A DNA stretch of 64,000 bases from Epiperipatus broadwayi (Eukaryota; Onychophora; Udeonychophora; Euonychophora; Peripatidae). The DNA lies in NCBI GenBank assembly GCA_028023455.1, contig JAQFVV010000050.1, positions 3,412,626 to 3,476,625 on the forward strand. Direction: 5' to 3'. Made by a program: the position numbers and the translations under genes. Positions 1 to 11,838 of the stretch are shown here, one piece after another (position 1 is the stretch's first letter; every line of letters begins with the position of its first letter). The notes under the pieces are model-generated. The model was given only the letters and a program-made list of their open reading frames with translations. It was not told the origin of the DNA and made no database searches.

Positions 1-2030
1 CTAGTCAATATTCTGTAAAAAGTAATTATAAATTTCATAAAAATTTATGAAATATAATTGCATTTTGTTCTTATCAATGATAGTCTTTGATAAGCAAATT
101 ACGTCTGTAGCTTTCAACATTATATCACTTTTCTTGAAGAGTGATCATTTTCCCATGCTTATTTTTTTGTAAAATGAAAATTTCTTCGAATCAAACTTTA
201 TATTTTGATAAAGTAATATAAAATCTGAATTATGAATGTAAAAATTATGATAAATATATTTATTTACATTCAAAATCAATTATGAACGTGTAAAACATTT
301 TGTTTTGCTTCTGACTTTGTCATTTAGAAATGTCTGTGGCACAATTTCCAGAGTTGGCAATTATCCAATCAGAGAACAGAGGCTGGTCTACACACCAATA
401 TGCAGTAATGGAAATTGATTTATTTAAAAAAAATCGCCATATGCAGACTTTTTTAGAACTAAAATTTTAAATTTCAAATTTCCTATAAAATAAGCCTAAA
501 ATAAAGAAAATGCGACCAAAATTGACCAAGATATGATGCAAACTACATCCACAAACTGTAAATAACACAAATTATTAAAATGGGATAAAATCTAACCATA
601 TTTAAAAGCTGAATGCTTAATAGACAATACCCCAAAATTAAATTTCATGTATCTTGGGATATGACATGATAATGTTTACTTGTATTAAAATTAAATTTAA
701 TTGGTTTTCAGTTGAAGAAGGTTAAGTAATTAAATGGAAGTACTTTTCTTTGATTTATTGTAGTTACTTATATCACTGTTATAATTCATTGCTTTTATTA
801 TAACATTAAACTGAAAAAAAAAAATGTTTCAAAGGTAAAATTTAATTGAGTCTCAAAAGGGTTACATAAGTTACATGTGAAAACATGAGGTCTTAGGTCA
901 AATTGATATATGTTACTACATATGCAATAAAGATTTACAATCTTGTTTGTGATAGAATCAAATTGATATATGTTACTACATATGCAATAAAGATTTACAA
1001 TCTTGTTTGTGATAGAAAAACATGGATTACAGTTATTAAAAGAATAAAGATTATTACATAACAAGATACTTGTGTCAAATTACATTTACATAAAATGTTT
1101 CAATGTGATAATAAAAAATACATGGAAACACTTGATGGTATGAGTGAAAACATGTATGGAGGGTTTAAAGTTGGTGTTAAATTGAAATATGGCTGTACAT
1201 AAGTTGGGTTTATTTGGTCAAGAGTGTTATAGTTCTCACAGCTATGTCTTATTGTTCATTTATTACATAAGTTGCATCTGAAAAACATGAATTCTCAGAT
1301 ACAATTTGATAGATGAGATTAAGAACGCAATGTTATAATATTTGATGTATTAGTATGGTTGCATAAAAGGAATCCCAATACCCATCTGGGTGTAGTGTTT
1401 GTGTGGGAGGTTAGCCATGGTATGAGTCAATATTGTGGGAGAGATCCATTGGGATAAGATCTTTTAATGGAGAGCTTTGGATTATGTCTGAATTAGCAAC
1501 CATTTCTGTTTTGACTCTTTGTGCAAAAATAATATTATTAGGAAAGACACTTGCTTCGAAATCTGGAAGAAATGGGCTATGTAATACTAGCTTATTTGAA
1601 TATTTGCATATATTTTATTATACATTTTATGAAGGCTATGAATATGAGGTATGGTTCCTCGAAAACGTTAAGCCGACAAACTTTAATAGTAATTTATATA
1701 TTCTTCTTTAATAACAATTATAAATAAATGTTTTTTGTAAATGATTTGTAAAAAAATTTTACTTAGGTAAAAAAAACCAATTTTTGAAACTTTTTGAAAT
1801 ACTTTTTCAAACAGAATCCTAAACTGATATAGATCAACAAAGGTTGCACCAGTTATTAAAAGACCAAACTTGTTTCAGAATTTTAATAAATATGTTCATC
1901 AGGGATTATGGGATTTAAATGATTAATAGAAGAGAAATACAAGATAAACCCACGTAATGAAAAGGCAGCAATAATAAAAATATATTGAAGAGTAAAATAT
2001 GTAATATTAACATCACTGAAAGGTTGAAAT
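1..2030. other. AT-rich spacer, no gene recognised
   Basis: No coding pattern, RNA gene or recognisable transposon was seen apart from the 60-bp duplication listed separately. An open frame at 1433-1711 encodes 92 residues with no family signature and is probably chance, although the DNA at 1380-1560 is less AT-rich than its surroundings. Confidence 0.5.
901..1020. repeat. 60-bp tandem duplication, two copies
   Basis: Positions 901-960 and 961-1020 are identical except for the last few bases. The near-perfect identity points to a recent local duplication. It creates an internally repeated peptide in a minus-strand open frame, which is a by-product and not evidence for a gene. Confidence 0.95.
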
Positions 2031-2255
2031 GGATCTGGGTAACAGATATCTAAAAAAATATGACAATATCTGGACAGTAAATGTGCTAAAATGGATCACA
2101 AGAGATTGTAAAACAATTAAAAATAGACTATATATGGAATGATGTGATAAAAAATTAGGTTATATGAAGCAAAAAAGGTTCTGGATTACAAAATCTGATG
2201 TGTCAGAGAGAACTGTATTTTAAAGTTGATCAACAGTATCTGAAAATAGATAATT
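2030..2255 (+). pseudogene. Very old LINE 3'-end relic (CFDP2/RTE-like family)
   Basis: Short blocks still align in order with the 3' end of the 39.6-42.7 kb LINE: the stretch before the GHIAR motif, the 'gatggacaat' region, 'ggattccaagagattgtaaaa' with changes, and the 'aagctaaa...agaagatggatt' region. Stops and indels fill every frame. It is weaker than the other LINE fragments here and rests on order and spacing as much as on identity. Confidence 0.4.
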
Positions 2256-2432
2256 CATTAGTTTGGTAAGAAATCTTAGGTTTTTTTTTATTTAGTTAGC
2301 TTTTATTTATTGAGAGCTAGGAAGTAAAATCCTTTACTCTCCAATAATATATTTTTTCCTAATTGAATTTTTTTATTAGTTGTAGTATTCCTTGCCATTT
2401 AGTGAACTATTTAAAGTTTGATTTTATTCACA

Positions 2433-2433
<1 letters not shown>

Positions 2434-2513
<80 letters not shown>
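2434..2513. repeat. (TA)n(TG)n compound microsatellite
   Basis: About 38 bp of TA dinucleotides run directly into about 40 bp of TG. It has no coding meaning. Confidence 0.97.
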
Positions 2514-2514
<1 letters not shown>

Positions 2515-2710
2515 TGCATAAACATGATAAGTTGTGGTGTGTGGAGATACTACATATTTATGAAATTAAGTTCAATTTGGGACAAGAAAAATTTGTTTTT
2601 TAATAGGTTTCATATTTTTCTATCAGGCATATAACTTATAATCAACTGAGTTAACTATCTAACAATGGTCAGTGAATAGATTGATATTTAGCTATAATTT
2701 TGTTAGAAGT

Positions 2711-2909
2711 AAACCACTAAACATCACATGATCACCACTTCTTATGCTAGCACATTACTGTTATTAAAACAGGCAAAACTCTCCATTCAGTAGTGCCACT
2801 GTACTCTGGTTGGTACTGAGTGGCACTGCTGTATGGAGAGTTTTGCCTGTTTTAATAACAGTAATGTCCTAGCATAAGAAATGGTGATTATGTGATGTTT
2901 AGTGGTTTA
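2711..2909. mobile_element. Fold-back element, family I (short copy)
   Basis: Two arms of about 88 bp (2711 onward and up to 2909) are inverted complements around a ~20-bp centre. The arm begins with a CACTAAACATCACATGATCA-like end and contains 'acaggcaaaactctccat'. The same arm recurs at 6.6, 7.1, 11.2-11.8, 49.6, 50.4, 61.1-61.5 and 62.1 kb, so this is a dispersed element and not a local hairpin. There is no ORF, which fits a non-autonomous MITE-like or fold-back DNA element. The mobilising transposase is unknown. Confidence 0.8.
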
Positions 2910-3084
2910 ACACCAATGCTGCCTAATGGGATGGTGGTGGCTATAATTGTTAAAGAGCTAGAGACACCAAAATGTATGGGTACTGAACTGGGTTCAGACT
3001 CATATGACTATATAAGCTATAGAGCTTAGATTGAAAATATTATTGTGTTTTCAATTTTATTTTCATAGTTTTGTAGTTAAATAG

Positions 3085-3311
3085 AGATAAAAAGTGGCTG
3101 CTGGAGGGTTCCATTGGATCCTAAGTTCTAGGTGCATTGCTCTCAGATCCAAAGCTCCTCACTGACTAAGGACATGGGCCAGAAATTGGTCTAGAGATAT
3201 TGGATGAGTAGACACTAGATAGGGATTTTATGCACAAGCCTTCTGGCATCCATTGATTACTCTGGTTGATACTGAGTGTTACTACTGTATGGAGAGTTTT
3301 GCCTGTTTTAG
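3085..3311. mobile_element. Fold-back element, family I (right half)
   Basis: This matches the inner arm of the longer family I copies: the 'ggctgctggagggtt' block, 'ctcagatccaa', 'ggatgagtagacactagatagg', 'atccattgattactct' and the terminal 'gagagttttgcctgtttta'. It lies just downstream of the short copy at 2.7-2.9 kb. The two may be one element broken by rearrangement, or two insertions. Confidence 0.7.
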
Positions 3312-3883
3312 GAATAAAAATTCATGAAAAATCTTTACAATTGGTAAGCCTATAAAGAATTGTATTCTTCATTATTGTTCCTGTATGAAAAACTGTTGTA
3401 GAAGTCTATTTACCTGTAGTAGACCATTAATTTTATGTATGGTTTAGTTCCAACTTTTCTAAAAGGATCATTTCTTATTCTTTTTAAGGTCACTATAAGT
3501 AAAGAATTATAAATCAATTATTTGTATATAATCAAATACTGTTTATCCAACATTACAGTTTATTGATTATTGGATCAAACATTTTAAACACACTCCTAAC
3601 ACCAAAGACCTTAAAAGATAGTCGTACCAATGCAAAATTACTATTTGCATTACCAGATTCAGATGTATATGAAGGTAGCATATGCTGAAAGTTTGTAAAT
3701 GGGCATGAAATCTTATATATTCTATATGTAATCCCCACAATTTTTCTTAGCTCTTAGTTGTTACTTACACAAAAAATTCCATTCTTACTCATTTTCTATT
3801 GGTATAACAATCTAGCAGGTTCAGGAACACTGAAATTGCAATAAAAGACTTTTTTTTGAGTAGTCAATATATTGAAAATTATA

Positions 3884-4360
3884 TATCATCATCATCATCA
3901 TCAACCATTATCAATCCTTTGCAGGATAAAGGTCAATAGAACTTCTCCAATATTTAGCTTCTCTTCTCCACATTACTCCTGCACACTTTCTTATTTCATC
4001 CATTCATCTCACACGTGGTCTTTTCCTGGATCTTTTACAATGTCTTGGAATCCAGTTTAAGATTTCAATTGTCCATCTACTATTCTGTCTTCTGGCAATA
4101 TGTTCAGCCCAACTCCATTTCAGGCTTTTAATTTTTTCAATTAGGTCAGTAACACCTGTCTGTTCTCTTATCCATATTTTGCATTTTCGATCTCTTCTTG
4201 TTACTCCCAACATGCATCTCTCCATACTTCGTTGAGTGGTCTGAAGTCTCTGTATTGCTCTTCTATTAAATGTCCAAGTCTCATATCCATAACTAAGAAC
4301 TGGTAAAACACATTTATTAAAAACCTTCCTTTTCTAACACATAGACATATTTCCTTATAA
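3884..4360 (-). pseudogene. LINE 3'-end fragment (RT C-terminal tail)
   Basis: Reading on the minus strand, this covers the end of the LINE ORF: the segment before SETWT-like residues, the MERCMLGV block, the [11 protein letters not shown] block and the GHIAR-like motif (here EHIAR), then the 3' terminus. The 3' tail is an (ATG)n-type microsatellite, seen on the plus strand as ATC repeats at 3884-3903, as in the other copies. A frameshift separates the two readable pieces. The copy is 5'-truncated at about 4360, as expected for target-primed reverse transcription. Confidence 0.85.
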
Positions 4361-4650
4361 TGTTGATTAAATACTATAATTGTACTACAATTACTTGATA
4401 CATAATTGTTCACTTATAGAGCCATTATATGAGTTAAAAATTAAACTTTTCCACATAGTTTGGAACTAAAAAACAAGTAAAATTGATGACATTTACATCT
4501 GTAATGCATTAGACTTCACCCTATATACATCTAGGTCTGCCAATGCAAATCATTATTTGTATAGCCACAGTAATTGTTAACAGAGTGGTAGAAGTGGATT
4601 TCAGTATTTGATTAATTAGTCAACAGCTGAAAAAGTATATATAAATGCAA

Positions 4651-5265
4651 TTAACAATGAGGATTTCCAATTTCTCAACAAGCTTTGTGATAAATGCTTA
4701 GCCAGAGAAAGCATTTAAAATATCTCTGTCAGGAACCCCCACCCAAAACCCCTGACCATGGTTTCATGCTTTGATACTCCTCAGAGAGGTGCAAGGGTGG
4801 GTTCAGTCACTAGATCTAAAAATACCAACAAAAATCCAGCATTTATCTAAAAGTTTATTGAATGGAAAGTCTGAAATTTTCAGACACCTACATGTCTTCA
4901 AAACCAGCTATTCAACTCAAATAGCTATATGGGGCTGATAGATCTTCAGCCATACCATATATTAGTACTCTTAACAATATAACATTGCATAAGACTTAAG
5001 GCAGAGACTATAAATAGTCAAAATAAGAGTCATAGATGACATGACCCTATTGTCTTTAGCTTTTAGATAAATGCTGGCTTTGGGTTGGTATTTTTAGATC
5101 TAGTGTCTAACCTATCCTGGCACCTCTCTGAGGAGTGCCAAAGCATAAAACCATGGTCATAGTTTTTTTTTGGGGGGGGAGTCCCTGACAGAGATATTTT
5201 AAATGCTTTCTCTGGATAAGCATTTATCACAAAGCTTGTTGAGGAATTGGCAATCCTCATTGTTT
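4651..5265. mobile_element. Fold-back element, family II (complete copy)
   Basis: The left arm (4651-4855) and right arm (5059-5265) are long inverted complements around a ~200-bp centre. Arm landmarks are 'aagcatttaaaatatctctgtcagg' and 'agatctagtgtct' in opposite orientation. The arms have diverged by point changes and a G-run at 5171-5179. Related sequence occurs at 16.6-17.0, 18.9-19.3 and 50.5-50.8 kb. No ORF of its own is seen, so it is a non-autonomous fold-back element. Confidence 0.8.
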
Positions 5266-6377
5266 ATAACTTACAAGCTTAAGAGATTAGGGTCATGGGA
5301 TCTATGATTCTTATTTTGACTATAAGTGCAATAGTCTTACATTTTTAAAAATGGTACAACTAAACAATAATAATATATAATTATATAAAATTATTTAGGT
5401 ATACTGTTATAATGCTGCATATAACATATATTTGATGACAATTTATTATGTGTATATAAAATAGAAGCAGTTGCATATCGCTAACTGAAATTCAAGTATA
5501 GAAAATATAACTAACATTAAAATACTTTGGTAATACTATCTGTAAAACAAGTGTAAATGATGAATTCTTTTACCTATGTTGTTTTTCCAGACTTGTTTCA
5601 TAGTCCTCACAGGTAGCGCTGCTAACGTAATTTAATGGTAGATGATGCTGATAAATCTATTTATATATATAATAAAAATCATTAACACTGTTATAAATTG
5701 TTTTAGTTATTAATAGTCTTAATGTCTGTATAAATCACGATTCTCTAATAATAAAAATATTGCATATAATATTAAAAATCTATTTAATGTTTTATTTTAA
5801 TTATCAAAAGCCAAATGTAATGTTACAAACATTAATTGATTATAAAGTATGTGAAAATAATTAATAAAAACTCAAATATTAAATTTGTAATTAATATTAA
5901 AAAAATCAGGCTTTGTATATTAAAAATAAAAACATTTAATTATAGAAAAGAACTGTAGCGAGTTAGTTTAAAATAATATAACAGCGAAAAAGCAGAAAAG
6001 CAGAATCGTATGGTTATTTAAATATTTCAAGTGTTATTATAATATTTTAGAATATTTTTATCTTAGCCTCATTTTTATCTATGATTCAAAAAATTAACGA
6101 ATAAAAAATTTAAAAATTAACATTTAATAGAGAAAAAAAATAAAATGTTTAGACTGCATGTACTAACTAAAAATTAAAAAAAATATCAAAAATTTGGCTA
6201 TAATATTAATAACATTTGTTAAAGTTTAAAGAAACCATTTGATATAATGTAGGAAACATTCTTGGAACTTTTCTCTTAATTTAACTGCATGTCTCCCTTT
6301 TATACATGCTGGGTACATCAAAAGATATAGTAATTCTAGGAGATATTTTTTGTTCTTTATTACTATATTAAAATTAT
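5266..6377. other. AT-rich spacer
   Basis: This is extremely AT-rich DNA with no coding, RNA or repeat signature that I can support. Confidence 0.5.
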
Positions 6378-6614
6378 CCAAATTCAAAATTAAACCAGAT
6401 TACTCAAAGAAAAGAAACTCTAAACCACAACAATTGGTTTCACTGCTACAAGCAGACTACTTAAGTGCAAAGGATTAAAACATTTCAACAAATATCTACA
6501 AATAGTACGCACAATTCTCAACTATATTCCACATACCTTTAACATTAAAAAAAAACTTTAAAACAAGTTAATTCCTTCATTAATCTGAAATATTTTAATA
6601 TAATAATAATTTAT

Positions 6615-6890
6615 ATATCACATGATCATCATCTCTTATACTAGCACATAATTGTTATTAAACAAGGCAAAACTCTTCATACAGTAGTACCACCTGTGCC
6701 AACCAGAGTAATCAATGGATGCCAGAAGGCTTGTGCATAAAATCCTATCTAGTGCCTACTCATTCAATATCCCCAGACTAGTTTCTAGCTTGTGGCATTT
6801 GTCAGTGAGGAGCTTTGGATCTGAGAGCACTGCACCTAGATCTTATGATCTCTTACTGTATGAAGAGTTTTTAATAATTTATATACTTAG
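6615..6890. mobile_element. Fold-back element, family I, inserted in a PLE arm
   Basis: It starts with the 'atcacatgatcat' end and runs through 'aaggcaaaactct', 'gagtaatcaatggatgccag', 'ctagtgcctactca' and 'tctgagagcactgcacc', then ends in a degenerate right terminus ('actgtatgaagagttt'). Only one long arm plus a short end of the other remains. It interrupts the left PLE arm, so it is younger than the PLE pair. Confidence 0.75.
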
Positions 6891-6939
6891 AGTTTAGCTG
6901 TAATTATAGAGGATTTTGAAATTCTGTATTCAAATCTTC

Positions 6940-7112
6940 CATAACTGCTTTATTAATTATAAATTTTTAATAATAAAGATGATTTAATTTTTTTTATTTC
7001 ATTTTTTTCAAAGAAGACAATCTTAGCCTCACCAAAATTAATACTGTGGTCTGTATTTATTTTATAAATATATAATGCAGAACTAAGATATTTATTTCTA
7101 ACTTTATTTAAA
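6940..7112 (-). pseudogene. PLE GIY-YIG domain tail, inverted remnant
   Basis: The minus-strand reading keeps the 'YLSSALYIYK' and 'INFGEAKIVFFEKNEIKKIK' segments, which match 'YLSSVLYKHE' and 'INFDEAKVVFFERNKIKRIK' in the plus-strand copy at 7312-7584. The upstream YIG part is displaced by fold-back sequence at 7115-7190. This is a dead fragment. Confidence 0.7.
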
Positions 7113-7311
7113 TGTTGATAAACAAAGCAAAACTCTCCATACAGTATTGCCACCTGTGCTAAACAGAGTAATCAATGTGATGCTTAATGGTTTATTTAAA
7201 TGTATTTTTATTCCTTAATTTAAAATCAAACTGTTATGACCTATATATAATTTCTTACAAAAACAAAGCATATTATACACACTTCTCCAGAAATAGTCTT
7301 CCTATAATAAA

Positions 7312-7584
7312 ATGGAAATTTTAAGTAGGAAGACTATTTCTGGTGTAGAGTATATTATCTCTTGTTTTTGTAAGAAGGAATATATAGGTCAGAGTAGTTT
7401 GAGCTTAAGTAAAAGAATAAACATACATAAAAGTAGAGTTACACTTAAATATCTTAGTTCTGTTTTATATAAACATGAAAGAGATACAGGCCACATTATT
7501 AATTTTGATGAAGCTAAGGTTGTCTTCTTTGAAAGAAATAAAATAAAAAGAATCAAAGAATTTTTATTACTAAAAATATTATGA
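7312..7584 (+). pseudogene. Penelope-like element, GIY-YIG endonuclease domain (5'-truncated)
   Basis: The 90-residue frame carries a PLE-type GIY-YIG endonuclease signature. The segment 'GVEYIISCFCKKEYIGQ' gives the first beta strand, a degenerate Cys pair and an intact YIG. Next come 'LSLSKRINIHK' (position of the R..EH helix, with the His shifted), a 'YKHERDTGHIINF' block, and the basic 'KIKRIKEFLLLKI' helix near the C-terminus. This domain nicks the target in PLE retrotransposition and normally follows a reverse transcriptase, which is absent here. The ATG is an arbitrary in-frame Met at the truncation point. Lineage A of at least three PLE types in the window. Confidence 0.7.
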
Positions 7585-7806
7585 CTCTGAAGCAATTAAC
7601 TTATTTAAAAGTTCTTTTAGTATTAAGATGTGTGGAATGAAAGTGGGAATTGTGGTAAATAAATAGGAATTGTGATAAATAAATAGTATAAATTTATATT
7701 GTTTTAGTCCTTTGCATTTGAGAAATTTGTTTGTAGCAGTGAAACCAATGGTTGTGTTTTAGAGTTTATTTCTTTGGCTAGTCTGCTTTAGTTTTGAATT
7801 TGGGTA

Positions 7807-8569
7807 CTTTTAATTAGTTTATTCACTAGTTTAGCTTTAGGCTTTTAGTGTTTATTACTATTTATATTTTACTTAATTCTTCAATACATTCCAGAGTGTC
7901 ATCTCTCTTTTTTAGTAATAGTTTCTTCTTTTGTTTTTTATTAGTTCAGAAATAGCTTTTCTTTTAATACTGAGATTTTGAGATATTACTTCAAAATTTT
8001 TAAGTTTTATTCTCTTCTATAACTGTCCTTTTTAAATGGCAATTATATTTTTTATATCATAACTAACTTTTTTGTATTAGTTTCCAAGCCAGCAGATATA
8101 ACATTCTACTTAATATACCTTTTTTTAAATTTTTCATAGTCTTTCTTTTCTCCATACATCGATTGATATCAATTATGTTCTTATAAAGACTTCAGTCAAG
8201 TCTGATACACCTTCAAAGTCTGTTAATATTTAAAATGATTTACAATTTTTAATTTAAATTTTATTGAAATCTTTTAGAAAGATTCAGGTGTCAGGATAAC
8301 AATGGTTAGTACTGTTTTTTAATTGTTATTTTCCAATCCAGTTGTCTATTGTCACATATCTTACATATAATATTAATTGATGATTACTTTTTGTATAGAA
8401 TCTAATATGAGCATTGCAATACTTAAATATCTAGTTTTGCTACCTGAAATATCCAATTTTGTCGCACCTTCATTTGAATGCTTTCATGACTATTTCTATT
8501 TATCATTTTTCTCAATGAAAATACCTTTATTTTTCGCTAACTCCATGTGACATTTTTAAAATGTTAGTC
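7807..8569. other. AT-rich spacer
   Basis: No feature was recognised. The T-rich plus strand gives no convincing reading frame. Confidence 0.45.
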
Positions 8570-9235
8570 AAAATCAAGCATATTTTGTATATCCATATAA
8601 TTCACCACAATGGAAACTTGCTGGGGCAAAAATTGAATTCTATGAACTTGATATTTTTCATTAATTTTAATATCTAATCTGTCTAATATATCATCTGACT
8701 GCATAATGTTGTTCTTCCCCTCTATTTTTAATGAGCCCCATTCCACTTGTGTTTCCAATATTTGCACCCTTGTAGTAAAGTACATGTCCACATTTTAAAT
8801 CAATTATCTTTCCACATTTCCTTCAAACTTCACAAATTCTAATAATGTACTATTTAATATTAGACAGTTCTTCCAATTTTTGCAATCTTCCTTCACTTAA
8901 ATATGATATGCTGTTGTAGGTATCTAAATAAAATCATCATGGAATGATTCACAATCAGAAGATTCTTAGCATCCTCTTCCTTTGGCTGCCATATGCTATC
9001 TTAACAGATGATTTTATAGCTTCCTGGCAATAAAAGCCATGATTTAGTTTTGTCTATCATGATTGCAAATGTCTATTTTAAAAATGAGATCATTAACATA
9101 CATTCGATCTTGCCTTCAAGAAAACTCAACTGATTTATAGTTACTATCTATCAGGCATTTGAAAATAACGACTATGTTTCTTGAGCATAAATTAAAAAAT
9201 ATAAAAGTCAATAAACTCATTATTCTGGCTGATAA
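8570..9235 (-). pseudogene. Old LINE 5' part: 5'UTR plus APE endonuclease N-terminal region
   Basis: It aligns throughout, in order, with the inverted 39.64-40.31 kb segment. On the minus strand, the region near 9230 matches the LINE leader ('aataaactca'), the region at 9000-9060 matches the start of the protein, and 8570-8900 matches the endonuclease core, including the VAR..IQ-like and Y-M-D blocks just before the segment ends. Many stops and frameshifts are present. The reverse transcriptase half is not adjacent on either side. The end at about 8570 lies within a few bases of the inversion breakpoint of the 39.6 kb copy. Confidence 0.75.
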
Positions 9236-11210
9236 TTGCAAACAGTCCATCGGTGTTCAATTATTAATTGAATAATCACACAGTAATAACAGCTATAAAA
9301 ATAAGAATGTATGGAATGAATATTAGCAATTTCCCTTACTTGATTCTTTTAAGACCTCAATGAGGAATCAATGTTTCTCTTTTCATTTAACAGTAAACTC
9401 CTTTCTACAGTTTTTTTAACCTACAGTTAATTAACTAAAAACTGTTTAATGTTAACTTACTACTTCACAAATTTGAAGAAATATGAACTCTATTTATTAA
9501 GATTACAGCTATTATTTGACATCAAAAAAAAATAAATTACAATATACTTTGCGTTTTATGAATACTTTCTTCAGATACCTTGGACTACTGCCAATAATCT
9601 ATATAAATGTAATCGCCGCTTCATTTATATCAGGGCTGGAATCTCTTCACATTTATTTACATCTAATTGAAAGTGTTTATTCTATTTCTTATTTAGATGT
9701 TGGATTAAGTCTTTTAATAATATAAATCTCATTCTCTTTCGATTAGCATATAATCACGTCGAAATAGATTAATTTACAGCGAGAGGTCGTTGCGCTAAGT
9801 ATTCCTGATTTGATATCAAGTCGGTTACCACTATAGTATTAATATAAATCGGGGGGGGGGGGGGCTTGTTACACTTGTGTAATTTATTCGCAATGCTCCA
9901 AGGCAGCTGAAAAAAAAATTACTCCTGCAGACCGACTTATTTTTTCATTAATATAACTATCGCTGTATAAAAAAAATGTGCTGCAATGAATGGAGACGCC
10001 ATCTTTTCTTATTTAGTTATATGTAACTCAAGTTGTGCAGACCTCTTTAGTTGTTATTAAATAGTTTAAATTATATATATGTTTTAAAAAGTTATAAAAT
10101 ACACGTTATTTTTTTAGTTAAGAACGTCCAGTAAAACTTATTTTGATGTTGACATACACACACTATATATATAAAAAAAACACACACTGTACCCTTCGCT
10201 ACAAAACATTTACGCAACGCTTTAAGTTTTTATTATTATTATTTTACAAATTTAAAATTTTAATAACAAATAATTATAAAACGGATGCACTTAGTTTAAT
10301 GCTAAATTTAATCGTTGTTTATTTTCTGTAAATAAAAAAAAAAAAATATCGAAAAGACAAGAACTTTTCTTTAGTTTCTGTTTCATTAATTTCCAAAGTA
10401 AACTAATCAGAAAATTGTAAATAAACGGTCAGGTGTAATTGAATGAAATTAAAATTCATGTATTTTAATGTAACTGACGTAATTTTCACGCATATTTTCT
10501 TATGAACAATGCAGAAAACTCAAAACCGTATTTATATTAATATATGTAAAACAGAAAATAGCATATGCTTTTTAATATATATATATATTGTGAATTTTGC
10601 ATCATATATATACTGACAAAAGATAAAAATACATTTGATTAGCCATTCCAGGACATGCTATGCGTAGAACACACAACCACAATTAATTTATATATATGCA
10701 TTATTATAAATATTAATATCTGTTTTGTTTATTTGACAGTGATTCATTTTTCTCTTAATTATTTCTTACCTTATAGCATTTTATAAACGTGTAATGTTAT
10801 AAAGCAGAATAAACCCAACAATATTAAAAAAAATTATCGTCCATTATCATAAATTCTATTAACAATAATTTTGACAATAAGTGGGAATCAACTACTTATA
10901 GGTAAGAAGGAAGTTGCTGTGAACAAGTTTTAACGTTTAGTAACTCACTTTAAAAAGAGCTTTCCAAATAAATTAACAATTGGTACTCAATTTATAATTC
11001 TGTTTAGATGAATAAGTTATCTATTTTTTTTAAAAAATCTTTGAACGAAGGCGAAGAAAAAATTTTCATTTATTTAACAATATGCTTCCAAAAAAAAAAA
11101 AATGAAGCATTAGTCACAAGATATATTGAATTTTATAGAATCATTTATCGTATATTCATTCGTCTCATCTATTTCATTTACATGGTCATCAGTCTTTATG
11201 CTTGCACAAG
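9236..11210. other. AT-rich spacer with a poly(G) run
   Basis: No gene was recognised. A run of 14 G at 9851-9864 stands out in very AT-rich DNA. Open frames at 9516, 10143 and 11008 have low-complexity composition and no family signature. Confidence 0.5.
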
Positions 11211-11214
11211 CTGT

Positions 11215-11838
11215 TTACACAGCGGCAAAACACTCCATATGGTAGTACCATCTAGCGCAAGTAAAAGTAATCAATGGATGCAGGAAGGTTTATGCATAAA
11301 ATCTCTATCTAATGCCCACTCATCCAACATCACCAGACTAGTTTTTAGCTTGTGTCTTTCATCAGTGAGGAGGCTTGGATCTCAGAGCACTACACCTAGA
11401 TCTTAGGATCTAATTTAATCCTCCAGCAGCTCCCCTTTACCCTTATTAGTTGACTATAACACTTTCAATCCAAAATAAAAACACAATGTTTTTCAAGTTA
11501 AGATCATTAGCTTGTATAGTCATATAGATCTAAACTCAGCTCAGCATCCATGCTTTTTAGTGTCTTTGGTTCTTTAATAACCACAGACACCATAATTCTA
11601 TTAGTTAATGAGATAAAAGATGGCTTCTGGAGGGTTGAATTGGATCCTAGGGTCTGGGTGCAGTGGTCTCAGATCCAAGGGCTACTCAGTGGTGAAAGCC
11701 ACAAGCTAGAAACTAGTCTGGAGATATTGGATAGGTAGGTACTAGATAGGAATTTTATGCACAAATCTTTCTGCATCCTTTCACTTCTCTGGCTTTTACT
11801 GAGTGGTGCAATTGTATAGAGAGTTTTGCCTCTGCTAT
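11215..11838. mobile_element. Fold-back element, family I (long copy with central region)
   Basis: The left arm (about 11215-11440) and right arm (about 11620-11838) are inverted complements. They share 'ggcaaaac.ctccata', 'gtaatcaatggatgcagg', 'aaatctctatct', 'gactagttt', 'ggatctcagagcact' and the 'cctccagcagc'/'gcttctggaggg' inner edge. The ~180-bp centre is unique and matches the DNA left of the half copy at 3.1 kb. This is the fullest copy in the window and shows the family layout: ~220-bp arms around an AT-rich core, with no transposase. Confidence 0.8.

Larger units (their letters stand above)
6378..7806. mobile_element. Head-to-head pair of Penelope-like 3' ends
   Basis: The sequence downstream of the plus-strand GIY-YIG ORF, up to 'gttttgaatttggg' near 7806, recurs as its reverse complement at 6378-6480. 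The ORF ends themselves are inverted copies (7312-7584 plus; about 6950-7110 minus), and the inner junction is a hairpin (7282-7300 against 7326-7344). This is therefore two 5'-truncated copies of one PLE joined at their 5' ends with 3' ends pointing outward. The left arm was later split by fold-back family I sequence at 6615-6890 and 7115-7190. Confidence 0.75.
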
